Positions 40,844-52,544 of a DNA stretch of 64,000 bases are shown piece by piece; position 1 is the stretch's first letter; every line of letters begins with the position of its first letter. Position numbers and translations under genes: made by a program. Source of the stretch: Lithodes maja (lineage: Eukaryota > Arthropoda > Malacostraca > Decapoda > Lithodidae). Where the stretch lies: assembly GCA_037953745.1 (NCBI GenBank), contig JBAKBP010000787.1, positions 1-64,000 of the forward strand, read 5' to 3'. The notes beneath the pieces were generated by a model. That model saw only the letters and a list, made by a program, of their open reading frames with translations, had not been told where the DNA came from and searched no databases.

Positions 40844-43800
40844 CTACCCAGGATCATATACCCTTGAACGACCATCTGCAACCACGTTATCACAACCGGC
40901 AATATGGCGTATGTCCAGGTTATATACCAATAACCTTAGTGACCACCTGGTCAGCCTCATACTTCGATTGTGAAACTGGTCCAAGATCTTGAGAGGGTGA
41001 TGATCTGGGTAAACTACAACGACCGGACCATAGGCTGGAACATAGACCTCGAAATGCCCCAGCGCATCATCGTCCTTTACAATTTCATTCATCAGGTTCT
41101 GAAACGTTGCTAGCGCATTCTTACGTCCGTCAGGCATAACATTGCACCGGTAGGTACTCCCGTCCACAACAAAACCACATACCTCTTTAGCACGCTCGGA
41201 CAAAGTTACAGGCAACGACCATTCACGACATTCCTTATCCCTCAGACCCTTCATCCACACGTAATCCAGCTCTGCTTGCACCATAGGCTGTCGAGCAGGA
41301 TTTATACGGTAGGGAATTAAACTGAGCCTTGCACTATCTCCAGCCTGCATGTCGGATTCTACCCCGTACATCAGGCCTGGAGAAGCAACAAACATGCGAA
41401 AGTACTGCCATAGCCTAGCAAACAACTGCCTTGCACTGTCTCCACGAACAACATGCCTAGTGCCCTCCCACAACCCAGCCGAGACCGCAGCTTCTAACCT
41501 GTAGTCTCCCTCCTTCTCCACCTTCGTCCCTAGAACAGCCAGGTCATGAGAGGGACAATCAGTACCACCTGTGCAGTCACTCCCACAGTTCATTATTGCT
41601 AAGGCTTCCCCGCCGATACCGTACATGCGCACCCCCGCATTCCTTGTGACGACATCTGCCTGCGCAGCATCACCGCTTTCAGCGACATGGCCAGATACAG
41701 TCGGTCTATGGTAGGGCTGTTGCATTAGACTAGAGCAGCATTGGGAGGCTATGCGACGACCGGGCACTGCGATACCACAGCCGACCTTACCAATCTGCTC
41801 AATGTCCTCCTTTTGACCACCACCCTTGGCAGCCATGGGTCGACCCTGACCTGGCAACCATGCCAAAGCCTCGTCGCCCACCTTGAACCACCGAAACAAC
41901 GAGGCTAACGGTCTTTCAACAGTCACGTGACCTGCCCGTGGAACATCTTGCACCGCCCGAGTTGTGAGACTCAGGGGCTCGGCACGACCAGTGGGGTATG
42001 AACCGAGCTGGTGCTGGAGTGCTGCACACTGCTGCTCAGGCAGGTGCTCTAGCGCTTCCACAGCCACCAGACTCGTGTCCCCCGCCCACTGTTCCGCCGA
42101 GACATGACAATCCCTTCTCTCCTCCACCTGTGCCCTACTACCCACCTCTCCTTCTCCACCTTGGCCGCGGCAGACCAACGCAGGGACAGTAGGCTGCTCA
42201 GGTGGTTGCCTCACAAACTCCTCCAACAGGTTCACATGACATGCTTCCCCGTCCTCGTGTTTAATCTCGACAGCACCATTACCACACTTCTGAACTTCCG
42301 GATCCTCCAACTGCAGTTTACAAATATCTGAGGGAACCAACCTGTCTAGATGCTTCCGAAGCAACCCAAGTCCTCCCCCAATATCAAACTGAGCAACCCT
42401 TTTTTCTCTCCGTGTGTAACGTTGCTGCCTCGGAGTCTCTTCCTGCCCTACCTCCTCACTAGCTGTGACAGGTCCTGGGGCCTCTCCAGACTCTAACATA
42501 GGGGCCAATACTGAATCACCCAGGAGAGCCGCCGAGTCAAAACTCTTAAAACCAACTCCAGCTTTAGCCTCCTCCTGTTGATCGTTCCTCTGCTGGTCTG
42601 AAGACGGAGGACTAGGCTGTGACACTTTATCTGCCCGAGCTCGGGTGACAACACACGCCCTGGGTTGTGTCTGGCACTGCTCGACCCACTCTTGCTCTTC
42701 CCCACTCACGTCGGCCGGCCTCTCGGCAACGACTAAGGGTAGAACCTCAGAAGCGGGCATTGCAAAGTCGTTGCCGAGAAGAAGGTCGACGCCCTCCACT
42801 GGCAGTTTCTCCACAATCCCGACATCCAATTCACGTGCCACACCATCCACCTCCAACTCCAACCGCACCAGCGGGTATGACCGAGTTGCATTAATACCCT
42901 GCACCACTACCACCCGAGCCGCATTTATAGGGTAGCCAGTCAAGTTATTCATCAGAGTCTGGGAAGCACCCGTATCACGCAAGACCTCTACTCCATGCTT
43001 GCGCCCCGCCCACATCACGCAACCCCGTCCTCTATGGTCGCAAAAAACATCCTGAGCAGGGTTCGAGCCTCCCAGGTGCTTCTGCATTGGCTGTGCCTCA
43101 GCCTCTGACGAACTGCCCCGGGCAAACTCAGAAGACTTCAGAGACACACCAATGTTGCAGGCCAAAGACACAGCTGCTGTAGGTGGTTTGCTAGGACAGA
43201 CTCTTGCAAAGTGCCCCTTTTCATGACAATGATAACACTCCAACTCCCCTTTGGGCTTCCCTTGGTACTGGGAAGGGCCCGGCCCCTTCTTAAATGGGAC
43301 GGTGCTAGTCTTGTGGTCAGTCTTGGTATCATGGCTCTTGTACTTGTTTGCATAAGGTATATCACTAACTCGGGGGGGTGGGGCGTCACGCCCCTTGTTA
43401 CCTGCCTCACTACGCTGAGCAGACCCGCACCCACGAATTAGCGATAGCCGGAGGTCAGCCATCTCAGCTGCCTCCTGTAGAGTTTTTGGGTTCTTTTCTT
43501 TAATAGTTAAAGTAATTTCTGCACCTGTACACTTATAAAACTGCTCGAGCAGAAACAGCTCAGTCAACTGTTCGGCCGTCTCAGCTTTCTCAGAACGTGT
43601 CCAGTTTGTAAGTGCATCTTTTAAGTCCCGGGCATGTTCAAGAAAGGTCGCCTCCCTAGTCTTTGTAACACCCCGAAACTTCAATCGATATGTTTCTGGT
43701 TGCAACTCGTATGCCCGTAGGACAGCTCTCTTCAATTCTGGGTAGTCAATGCAAGACTCTAAAGGCAGTGCATCATAAGCCTTCAGACCCTTACCCGTAA

Positions 43801-44638
43801 GTCTTGAGGAGACTAGAGCTGCCCACTTCTCTTCAGGCCAATTATGCTCCCTACACTTCTTCTCAAAACGATTAAAAAATTCTGTGACTTCAGTTTCACT
43901 AAATGCCGGCACCAATTTGACTAAGTGGGACAAGGACTGTTCTCTTACTTGGCCCTCGCGGCCCATCCGAGTCCCTGTCGATTCTGCACGAGTCTTATCT
44001 AAATCTATTTGAGCACAATATTTCTCTGAGTCGTATCTAAGCTCAGCTTCATGCCTCCTAGTCTCAGCCTCAATCTCATGCCTCCTAGTCTCATTCTCCT
44101 GCTTCCTAGCCTCAACCTCAATCTCCTTCTCCTGCTTCCTAGCCTCAGCCTCAATCTTAGCAAGCTCAAGTCTAAATATCATATCTGGAGACAGGCAGGA
44201 AGAGGGAGCTGCCACTACTGAAGGAGGGGGGGCAAAAACTGGGGAACCACCATGTGCACCGCCCGAGGGCACTCCAATCTGCCAATTCTCATCCCTCTGT
44301 GGGAGAGTGCTAATCTCCGGCAACTGAGTGGACGGCACTGTGGGAGTCGAGTGAGAGGGGATCTGGGGAGGAACCCCCCCAAACGCCCTCTCCTCCGAAA
44401 CCCCATGTCGCCCACGCAACACCCAGGAAATCAGCTCCCCCTTGGACAACCCTACTACATTGGCAATGCCCAAAACCTTGGCTATCAGGTGCAAGCCATA
44501 AACATTCACCCCAGTCAGCCTCTCCTCCGTCACGTGGTACCGCTTACTCACAAAAACTCTAGCATCCTCCTCACTGATTACTAACGGCACCTCTTCAAAT
44601 GGCATCTCTCGCTCCTCGTCAGTGCTAGGGCACGACAT
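40844..44638 (-). CDS. Gypsy element 2: Gag-protease with shorter RT/RNase H remnants (1,264 aa)
   Basis: Nearly identical to the ORF of element 1 in Gag, knuckle, protease and linker. It has fewer units in the charged coiled coil. A further 96-bp deletion near 41069 removes exactly 32 codons, including the VVEEELLAV segment of RNase H, and keeps the frame (LMNEIVKDDD joins ALGHFEVYV). No stops. As in element 1 there is no RT catalytic YxDD and no integrase, so it could move only with enzymes from another element. That both copies share the same RT deletions shows the defect predates the duplication or copying. Confidence 0.85.
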   Translation of the reverse strand: MSCPSTDEEREMPFEEVPLVISEEDARVFVSKRYHVTEERLTGVNVYGLHLIAKVLGIANVVGLSKGELISWVLRGRHGVSEERAFGGVPPQIPSHSTPTVPSTQLPEISTLPQRDENWQIGVPSGGAHGGSPVFAPPPSVVAAPSSCLSPDMIFRLELAKIEAEARKQEKEIEVEARKQENETRRHEIEAETRRHEAELRYDSEKYCAQIDLDKTRAESTGTRMGREGQVREQSLSHLVKLVPAFSETEVTEFFNRFEKKCREHNWPEEKWAALVSSRLTGKGLKAYDALPLESCIDYPELKRAVLRAYELQPETYRLKFRGVTKTREATFLEHARDLKDALTNWTRSEKAETAEQLTELFLLEQFYKCTGAEITLTIKEKNPKTLQEAAEMADLRLSLIRGCGSAQRSEAGNKGRDAPPPRVSDIPYANKYKSHDTKTDHKTSTVPFKKGPGPSQYQGKPKGELECYHCHEKGHFARVCPSKPPTAAVSLACNIGVSLKSSEFARGSSSEAEAQPMQKHLGGSNPAQDVFCDHRGRGCVMWAGRKHGVEVLRDTGASQTLMNNLTGYPINAARVVVVQGINATRSYPLVRLELEVDGVARELDVGIVEKLPVEGVDLLLGNDFAMPASEVLPLVVAERPADVSGEEQEWVEQCQTQPRACVVTRARADKVSQPSPPSSDQQRNDQQEEAKAGVGFKSFDSAALLGDSVLAPMLESGEAPGPVTASEEVGQEETPRQQRYTRREKRVAQFDIGGGLGLLRKHLDRLVPSDICKLQLEDPEVQKCGNGAVEIKHEDGEACHVNLLEEFVRQPPEQPTVPALVCRGQGGEGEVGSRAQVEERRDCHVSAEQWAGDTSLVAVEALEHLPEQQCAALQHQLGSYPTGRAEPLSLTTRAVQDVPRAGHVTVERPLASLFRWFKVGDEALAWLPGQGRPMAAKGGGQKEDIEQIGKVGCGIAVPGRRIASQCCSSLMQQPYHRPTVSGHVAESGDAAQADVVTRNAGVRMYGIGGEALAIMNCGSDCTGGTDCPSHDLAVLGTKVEKEGDYRLEAAVSAGLWEGTRHVVRGDSARQLFARLWQYFRMFVASPGLMYGVESDMQAGDSARLSLIPYRINPARQPMVQAELDYVWMKGLRDKECREWSLPVTLSERAKEVCGFVVDGSTYRCNVMPDGRKNALATFQNLMNEIVKDDDALGHFEVYVPAYGPVVVVYPDHHPLKILDQFHNRSMRLTRWSLRLLVYNLDIRHIAGCDNVVADGRSRVYDPG

Positions 44639-44831
44639 ACTGAAGTCCACAAAAAAATTCTCGAGACAAAAGTGTTAAACTTCCTTATGCAAGCACTAAT
44701 TACTAAATTAACTGGAGTCTCTTAAATGCTCTACTAATTGCCATACAAAAAAAATATTCTTCAATATGCACGCTAAAGTACAAACAAACAAATGTTGTAC
44801 AACTCTGCAAAAATTTATACTGTTCACAAAA

Positions 44832-44849
44832 TCCTAAGCAAGGTCGCCA
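44832..44849 (-). promoter_or_regulatory. Primer-binding site, element 2
   Basis: Same TGGCGACCTTGCTTAGGA (complement) two bases inside LTR 3 as found next to LTR 2. Confidence 0.75.
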
Positions 44850-44851
44850 TT

Positions 44852-46714
44852 TGTTACGACCGGGCACTCAGGTACACTAGGGCTCTCACACAGGACTCGA
44901 GTATGGCTCGCTGCCACAACGGAAACACACGATCCCAACCCCAGAGTACTGCCAGCCGAACAAAAAACACCAATACCCTCCAGAGTTCTATCTGCTATAA
45001 CGGGGTATACAAGAACTCGGTACTAGCGTTTCACAACAGACTAATAAAAAGACGGGAGTTATCTAGTCTGGTCAACAATCAAACAAAGAAGTAAATACAA
45101 CAACACCAAAGAATAGTGTTGGCCGAAGCCGAAGTAATCCACCCTTGACTAAGAACTTAAGAAGTCCTCCACCCTCTACTTCGGATCGGCACTATTACGT
45201 TACGTTAAACAATAGTCCTCGAGCATCGAGCAAGGAATCTTCTGATAAAGTTAGATGCTTCTCGGATACTCGTAAGAAGTAAGTATCGGATTTTGAACAG
45301 CAATTCAATAAGCAACACACTGGCAATTAACTAATATTAAAGGCTTTAAATTGACATAAGAAGAATTATAAGAATAGACAGTAGTAAATGGCAAACATAT
45401 AAAAGAAGTACTCCGACAATGCACTGGCAATAGCCTACTAGGATTGTGCTCGGGGGCCACTAATCTCTAAAGTAGCTATGCGTGCCACACATGAAATCAA
45501 TAGTGCATAAACAATAACATACATAAGGAAAGCTTCAATACTATGCTGTATCTGCTGACTGAGCAAAGTCTAGCTGGGATGTAGTAGGCTAGGAAACAAT
45601 GGCTGAGCAAGCGGCTCGTAGCCTAGAGAGGTCCTTAAGGCTGTGCGGCCAAATTACGTTAATTGACGGGATGCTCTCTTGAGAGATCCAGATCACTAGT
45701 ATCTGGTTCTCTCCTGGCGATCCTCTCAAAGTCAAGCAAACGAGTTAGCACAGTGCTGGGTGGCAGAGGCAAAAGCCCTCACTCGCAACACAGTGCTAAA
45801 CTCACAAGGTACACAGTCAGAAAGACCACCTAGGCTTCCCAAGTCTCCGTTGCGATTGTACAGGTTCAACAAAACCTAATACACATAGGGAATCACAACT
45901 CTAGTAGCCTCATCCCAGTCTAGCATCACCTAGATCAGCAGAAAACAGGACCATGAATAATCATACACAGGGAAATGCATATACGAGTGCAACAAACATT
46001 AATCAATCCTATTCTAGTTATCCCTTCCAAAATAGGCTATTCTAATAGGCATATATCTCGTGAGAACTCAAGCGATAATACTTTGGCTGACTAAATCTGC
46101 ACCAAAGGGGTCATTGAGGTTAAAAAGGGTTTCAGGAAAAGAAGAAGTTAGGCGGTACAGAGAGTAGGGAAAGTTCACATCAGTCGGAAGAATATATATA
46201 GTTGCAAGGGATATAAGAAGTCGCTCTGCCTGATGAGTTCTGAGTAAAATGCGGCTAGACTTCCCTTTTTATACTCGGCCCTCTAGTGAGCATATCGTCA
46301 ACTACTAAGGACCGCCCACTAGCAATCATTACATAATATTCTCTCTCAATCTGGGATCGACAAAGGATTTCCCACGCGCTGAGGAGGGAGGAGGGAGGAG
46401 GGAGGAGGGAATTAGGCCTACCTGCCCGCGTGGCGCACTCACTGGTCCTCGCCACGCAATTTCTCTCTCTCTCCTCTCATCATTACAAATAAGTCCCACA
46501 CACAACACTTATAACTAATGATATAAAATAGAACTCGTTGACTCAGATGAAAACAAAATACATATTTATAATACATATAGTACAACGGCTCACATAAACT
46601 AAGTTAGAAAACTCTACACAGACTACAGCCAAAGTTCCTGCCCTGACGATCCTAGCGAGAGTGGGGCATGACTGGGCGTTCTGTACAGCATGCTCATACT
46701 CGACATGTGTCACA
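44852..46714 (-). repeat. Gypsy LTR 3 (5' LTR of element 2), 1,863 bp
   Basis: TGTTACG... to ...CATGTGTCACA. It should hold the promoter of element 2, with transcription leftward. Right flank ATATA does not match the left flank of LTR 1, so no target duplication brackets the array. Confidence 0.93.
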
Positions 46715-48085
46715 ATATATACTGGTTCCTCGCCACTCTCTCCCTCAGATATGGTTTCTAGAATACACCCATCTTTTTGTCCCTTGCTATCTATTCCCGC
46801 TCCGCACCTGAGAATCTTTTCCTCTGCCTATCTCTCTCATTTTCCATATCTTTCACCACCTTTCTATTAACATTATATCCCCTCTGGTTAACTCTGCAAA
46901 ATCAGCTTCATGCTGGCCAGTTGTATTGTGTGTTAAGGTCTGATATAACCTGTGTATGTTAGTTGTTAAGATAAGTGGATCACGAAGCATTGGTTGGCTT
47001 TCATATTGCCGCTTCCTATAATTATTAGTGTTCTGCTGGATTAGATAATGCTAGACTGGGAGTCTGATATAATAGGTATTGTTTCCTATGAATGCTGGCT
47101 TCAGTTAAAAGCGGCACGACATACCTGAGAACTGGAGTTGATTGAGTAAATTCTAGTCTGTGTGCCATTGAGAGTAGAGCATGCATGAATGAGGGCTTTT
47201 TGCCTATACCATTCTGCACTGTTCTAGTCTCGATTGTTTGTCTTTGAGGTACGCCAGGAGAACGCTTAATACTTCGGTATTAAGGTTTCTCAAGAGAGCT
47301 ACCCTTCATTATAACGTAATATTTGACGCACAGACTTGAGATTTGCACTAGGCTATGCAGCATGCCATGCGCACCAGTATCTCGTATCATTGACTCTAGC
47401 TAGACTTTATCAATCATAGTAGACATTAAGTATATTAACCTAATTACTCTTTTTATGCATACCCATTTATGATTACACAAGCATTTCGCAGCCTAGTTTG
47501 ATGTATTGAGACACAAACGACTTAGGCTCTTTTTGTTGATAGGAATACTGCATTGTGGCGATTATTATTAGTGTTGTAGTGTTTAGGATATTCTTGGCTC
47601 CGACGGCATTATATATTCTGCCTTTTTGTGTGCATAGCCTGCACGAGCATTGTTCCGCTGCCTGCCTTTTGGGTTCCATTTCCGATACGAGCATCTTTAT
47701 AACATCTAACATTTAAAGAAGATTCCTTGTTAGTGTTGAAGGACTTTAGTGCACTTTCTTTCATGCAGGAGTGCTTGACATTTATTGATTAAAGTAACGT
47801 AAGCTGTAACTTCTCTTACCACCTTACTTTGCATACCATAACCAAGCACCTTCGGTTATAGGTAGTAATAGGCTGTTTTCACATAACATTAAGCCTAGAG
47901 TAGACGCACATTTATTGAGAGTTTGATAGCCTATTATTGCATATAGAACTCTGTAGAGTATTTGTGTTCTTTGTTCACTGGGAATATACTTCAGAGGTTG
48001 AAGCTAGCGCTTTCCGTTGTGACATTTATGCCATTACTAGTCCAATGAATAAGAGCCCTGATATATTGGAACCCCAGTCGTAACA
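46709..48085 (+). repeat. Probable 5' LTR of a plus-strand gypsy relative
   Basis: The right edge is set by ...CAGTCGTAACA just before a primer-binding site, matching the LTR ends of the minus-strand family (...CGTAACA). The left edge is a guess: TGTCACA at 46709 would give TG...CA ends and overlap the last bases of LTR 3. The sequence has no overall similarity to LTRs 1-3. ORFs inside are not convincing. Confidence 0.45.
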
Positions 48086-48087
48086 AA

Positions 48088-48105
48088 TGGCGACCTTACC
48101 TAGGA
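48088..48105 (+). promoter_or_regulatory. Primer-binding site of the plus-strand gypsy relative
   Basis: TGGCGACCTTACCTAGGA, two bases after the LTR end, differs by only two bases from the sites at 38473 and 44832. Confidence 0.75.
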
Positions 48106-48302
48106 TTTGGTGAACCTACATTTATTAGCAGGGAACATTTGTTGTTTTGGAGAATATTTTGCGGGGATCAGCAAGAATAATTTTTTTTTGCAACATAGTA
48201 TAGCCCTTGAGTATTTCCGAGAATTTTTGTGTGTATATTGAGGTATAAGAGTTTGGGGTGCTTCTTTTCTGAATATTGTGGTGAGAAATTTTTGTGAGCA
48301 TC

Positions 48303-49499
48303 ATGTCTTATACCGGATCAGAGGAGAATGGAGACACAGTACGTCATGTCGAAACGGAGGAACAGCAGCATGATGAAATGGTTAATCAGGTGAACTGTGA
48401 GGAGGATGCTAGGATATTTTTGCAATGGCCTGTTACTGCCGAGCGGTTGGAGGGTATGGAGCGGTACGGTCTTCAATGCCTGGCCACAGCTATCGGTCAT
48501 GCGGGTACTAGCAGCATGACCAGGGATAACTTGATAACGTGTGTACTGGGCAGGGTGACTGGTGAGCGAGATGGGTTGAGTGCTCAGAGCCCTTCGGCCA
48601 TGCTTCCCCTACACTCGACTCCCAGCCATCCCAGTAGTTTGCCGACCCCGGGTACGCTTCCACAGTTGGGTGGTGACTGGCAGGGTGGGTTGCCCCTGGG
48701 GGGACCACCGGTAATTTCAAACATTGTAGCACCTTCACCTCCTCAAGGGTTAACTCCAGAATTATTGCTTCAGCTCGAATTAGCTAAGATCGACGAGAGA
48801 AAGGCTATCAGGGTGTCTGAGCTTCAGCTTCAGCAGCAATTAGAATTAGCCAAGATAGAAGAGAGAAAAACTATCAGTCAGCAGTCTCAGCACATAGAGC
48901 TAGCAAATATCCAAGCTGAGTCGACTAGGTACTGTGCCGACATGGATGTAGAGAAGTCGCGAGTAGAGACAACGGGACAGCGACTTGGGGCTGGTAACCG
49001 TGTTCATGAGCAGTCTCTCTCGCACTTATTGAAACTGGTTCCGGTGTTTGACGAGAGTGGTGTAACAGAATTTTTCACACGCTTTGAGAAGAAGTGCCAG
49101 GAACACCAGTGGCCAGAGAATAAATGGGCAGCACTTGTATCCTCTAGATTAATAGGCAAGGGTCTTAAAGCCTACGATGCATTACCTTTGGAGTCATGTA
49201 TTGTGTATGAGGATCTCAAGGAGGCTGTCCTGAGGGCTTACGAATTGCAACCAGAAACGTACCGTTTGAAGTTCCGGGGTGTAACTAAGGGAAGAGATAG
49301 CACCTTTTTGGAACACGCCCGGGACTTGTCCGATGCTATGGGAAACTGGCTCCGATCTGAGAAGGTCACAACATTTGATGAAATTAAGCAGTTAATGATG
49401 TTGGATCAGTTCTTTAAGAGCACGGGCGGTGATCTAACTTTGAACTTGAAGGAGAAAAACCCAAGAGCTGTGATACAATTTAGGGTTAATGTGATATGA
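48303..49499 (+). pseudogene. Gag of the plus-strand gypsy relative, truncated
   Basis: The ATG at 48303 is in a context like that of the minus-strand family. Similar order: N-terminal EEDARIFLQ block, Pro/Ser/Gly-rich linker, Glu/Gln/Lys coiled coil (LELAKIEERK repeats), then the SCAN-like capsid region (EQSLSHLLKLVPVFDE; GKGLKAYDALPLESCI). Similarity ends after LKEKNPR, before the CCHC knuckle, and the frame stops about 7 codons later. Protease and pol are missing. A distinct lineage, clearly diverged from elements 1 and 2 but with the same primer site. It may be a solo Gag remnant after a large deletion. Confidence 0.75.
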
Positions 49500-49897
49500 A
49501 AATTTCTCTGCGAGAAATTGTGCTAGTACAATGTTAGTACAAACCAATGGAGTTGTTACAGTAGTTTTAGCTGTGAAAGCAATTTAGTATTAAACAGTGG
49601 AGATTTTTTGCAAATTATTTTTCACGAATATTATGGGGTTTATTATGTGCACATGTAAACTTATAACTTGTTATTTTTTGTCACCACTCGTTGAGTGGGG
49701 TGCCTTGGTAACTACAGATCTGTTTACAGAATCTCCAGAGTTACCCCCTTTTTTGTCAATCAGGCTTCTTTGAAGCACGCACCTGCTTGAACCCCCTTTT
49801 TTGTATTTATATGGTCTGCGCCGTAATTAAATATATTTTTTCAAAGTAAGAATACTATGTGGTTGTTTGATTATCTGCTTTGCTAGAGTTATGATAT
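49500..49897. other. Sequence after truncated Gag; origin unknown
   Basis: AT-rich, with two 'cccccttttttgt' blocks (about 49744 and 49793) and a small hairpin CCACTCGTTGAGTGG near 49684. It could be remaining gypsy sequence or flank. Confidence 0.35.
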
Positions 49898-50462
49898 GAT
49901 TACGAATGTCCCCCTCCAGTTTTAGAAATCAGGCATGTTCGTCAATGATGGAGGGGCCACTAATAAATTATAGGTTTGACTCCTGTAAGGAGATAAAGAA
50001 AACCTAATATTTAGTAGTGGCCCCGTAATCATTGACGACTGGGGCCCTCCCGACCATCCCCTTCCCATTCGTTGATGTATTAAGGATTTTGGTTTACTTG
50101 ATATGTCAGTGAAGGAAGAATGACGCCTGAATCAGCGTCTGGTCAAAGATCCACACAAGTACATCCACGATATGATGGAAAGCTTATTGGATAGTTATTC
50201 TTATTTTCTTTTTGTTTTTATTTTTTACGAAGTTTTTTCGTAGTGAGAACCCAATTCATAATGACTGAAGCCATGAGTGAGGTCACGTGCGCTCATGATG
50301 AAGGCTCCTCAGATTTTAAATGCTCTGCGCGGTAGATTCAAACTACGGCGGATTAGTGTTTGAAGAGGATGCCTTATGTAATAGGCATGTTCGTCAATGA
50401 TTACGGAGCCACTACTAAATATTAGGTTTTCTTTATCTCCTTACAGGAGTCAAACCTATAAT
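49898..50462. mobile_element. Hairpin-ended miniature element, copy X
   Basis: The left end contains a palindrome of about 100 bp (49939-50038): TCGTCAATGAT...GGGGCCACTA, mirrored by TAGTGGCCCC...ATCATTGACGA. The right end repeats the hairpin motif (GTTCGTCAATGATTAC...CCACTAC). An inverted copy lies at 58208-58775. The middle has a TACGAAGTTTTTTCGTA stem. No coding capacity. Confidence 0.75.
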
Positions 50463-51960
50463 ATATATATATAAACCGCTTTTACCATGGAGATTAAACA
50501 CCAACTTCAGAATTCTAGGTCACAGAATTGGGTATGCAGGATTTGTTTTCTAATGGGAAATGCGAAAACTGCACATCTATTTTATTAATATTATTTTTGT
50601 AATTAGCATTAGCATTACACACACGCACAGTCAGTTTGTAAAATACATCGAGTGTGTTTGTGTGTGTACTGTATGTACAGTATGTATGTCGCCCAAACTC
50701 CCCCTTTGTCATTATAAGGGCCAAAGTTTGCTAATGTTCCAACCACATCCTTCTATTTTAAAAAGGAATTAGGCGGCTTGTCATGTCATTAGGAACAAGT
50801 AGCAGCTTAACATAGACAAGCTTCTTACCGCATATTTTTGCAACTATGAAACCTTAAATTCGGCATTTTTGTGTGTTCGTCATTAATAATCCGCTCTAAT
50901 TAAAACATGTGACAAAATGTAAGTATTGTATGAGGTGTTTATTGTGTCATTCCTTCCAAAGTATTTAAATTATGCTGCACCATGCACAACTTAAGTTTTC
51001 CTATCCCTTTCATTTGGAGGGAAAATTGAATTATAAGGACAAACATCGCTAAAATACAGACTTTAAGAGGTCATTGCTGCAAAATTATAGAATAGGACTA
51101 TATTTATATTTAGAATGGCATACTTTCATTTATGAAAGTACTGATATCTACAAAATCGCGGGACACCCTGTATACAGTACAATCACTAACCAAAATTATC
51201 ACTAACACATCCACAAAACAAAAATGATCACACAGACAGTAAATATAATCACTAACAAAAAGTATGCCAGGCAACCATATATTACCACACAAACATACAG
51301 GCAAAAATTGTCACACAGACACACCTCTACAAACTACCACGATTATACAATCACCACCCCTAGCAATAATACTTGTTCATGTGGACGTCCGCTAACATCA
51401 ATGCTTTAAGAATCATTTCATAATTTGCAATAATAATCGCAGAAACACTTCATCATTAGCATTAATACTCGGAAATTCCACCCACCTTTAACAACTATAC
51501 AATAACAATCACAAACACACAATACTATAATCACCCTTAGAAACGGCTTCTAACTACAATTACTCACAAAATCATTATCATGAACAACAAAACTAATGAA
51601 CACCTACACCAACGAATACAAGAATAACATTTACTTACAAGATATAGCCTACAAATACTCGTTTTAACCATTTTCACTTAGATGCCACTACTTCCACCAA
51701 TAATAATCGCACACACATTCACAACAACATATACTGTACAGTAGGCCTATACTCAAATACAGTCATCAACAGAATATAGCATAATTATATACTTACACCA
51801 TCAATGATACACAATAACACAAAAATACTATCATTAAGACACGCAAACAGGTATTCACTAATATGCTCACACAATCACCTCCAATAACAACAATTCACTT
51901 AGGCCTACACATACTACCACTAATATTATATAATTTACTTGTTACCACCCATCTCCACTC
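50463..51960. other. No gene; CA/ACT-rich low-complexity DNA in the right half
   Basis: 50463-51110 looks unique. From about 51170 to 51950 the sequence is dominated by irregular AATCACTA, ACACAA and ACAACA motifs, like a decayed minisatellite. No coding signal. Confidence 0.5.
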
Positions 51961-52452
51961 TAGGCTACTAATATTCCTAATGTATGTACTCTTTCAATAA
52001 TTCCCGTGTGGCAGAAACAGAGAAAGTACAGCATCTTGGTCGTCATTACAGAACAAAACAAAAACACCTGCGCGCCGGAACACTTGCGGGTTGTGTTGGG
52101 GTGGCGGCGCCTGGCTAAAGGTAGGTTCACACATAGGCGAGTTGGAGCGCAACTCCAACGCGAGTGATGAAATTTTTGCACTCGCCAATGATTATCCCAA
52201 ATTCGCCGACACTCGCCGACACTCGCACAGACTCGCGTAGACTCGCGGTGGACCGCGTAGACTCGCGAACGCGGCCAAAATTTTTGTACAGACACAAAAA
52301 TTGGAGAGTCAAGTGGGAGTAGGACGCCAACTCGCATAGAGTCGCGTAGACTCGCGTAAACTCGCGTAGACTCGCGTAAACTCCTGTAGACTCGTGTGAC
52401 ACTCATGTAGACTCGCGTGACAGTCACGTTGTACTATTTAGAAATTTGATGA

Positions 52453-52525
52453 TCGCGAGTCTACATGAGTGTCACGCGAGTCTACATGAGTGTCACGCGA
52501 GTCTACATGAGTGTCACACGAGTCT
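52453..52525. repeat. 24-bp tandem repeat in the left part of the TIR element
   Basis: Three units of CGCGAGTCTACATGAGTGTC-type sequence, the reverse orientation of the neighbouring ACTCGCG units, so this block can pair with them. Confidence 0.8.
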
Positions 52526-52544
52526 GTTTATATTATCAACAAAA

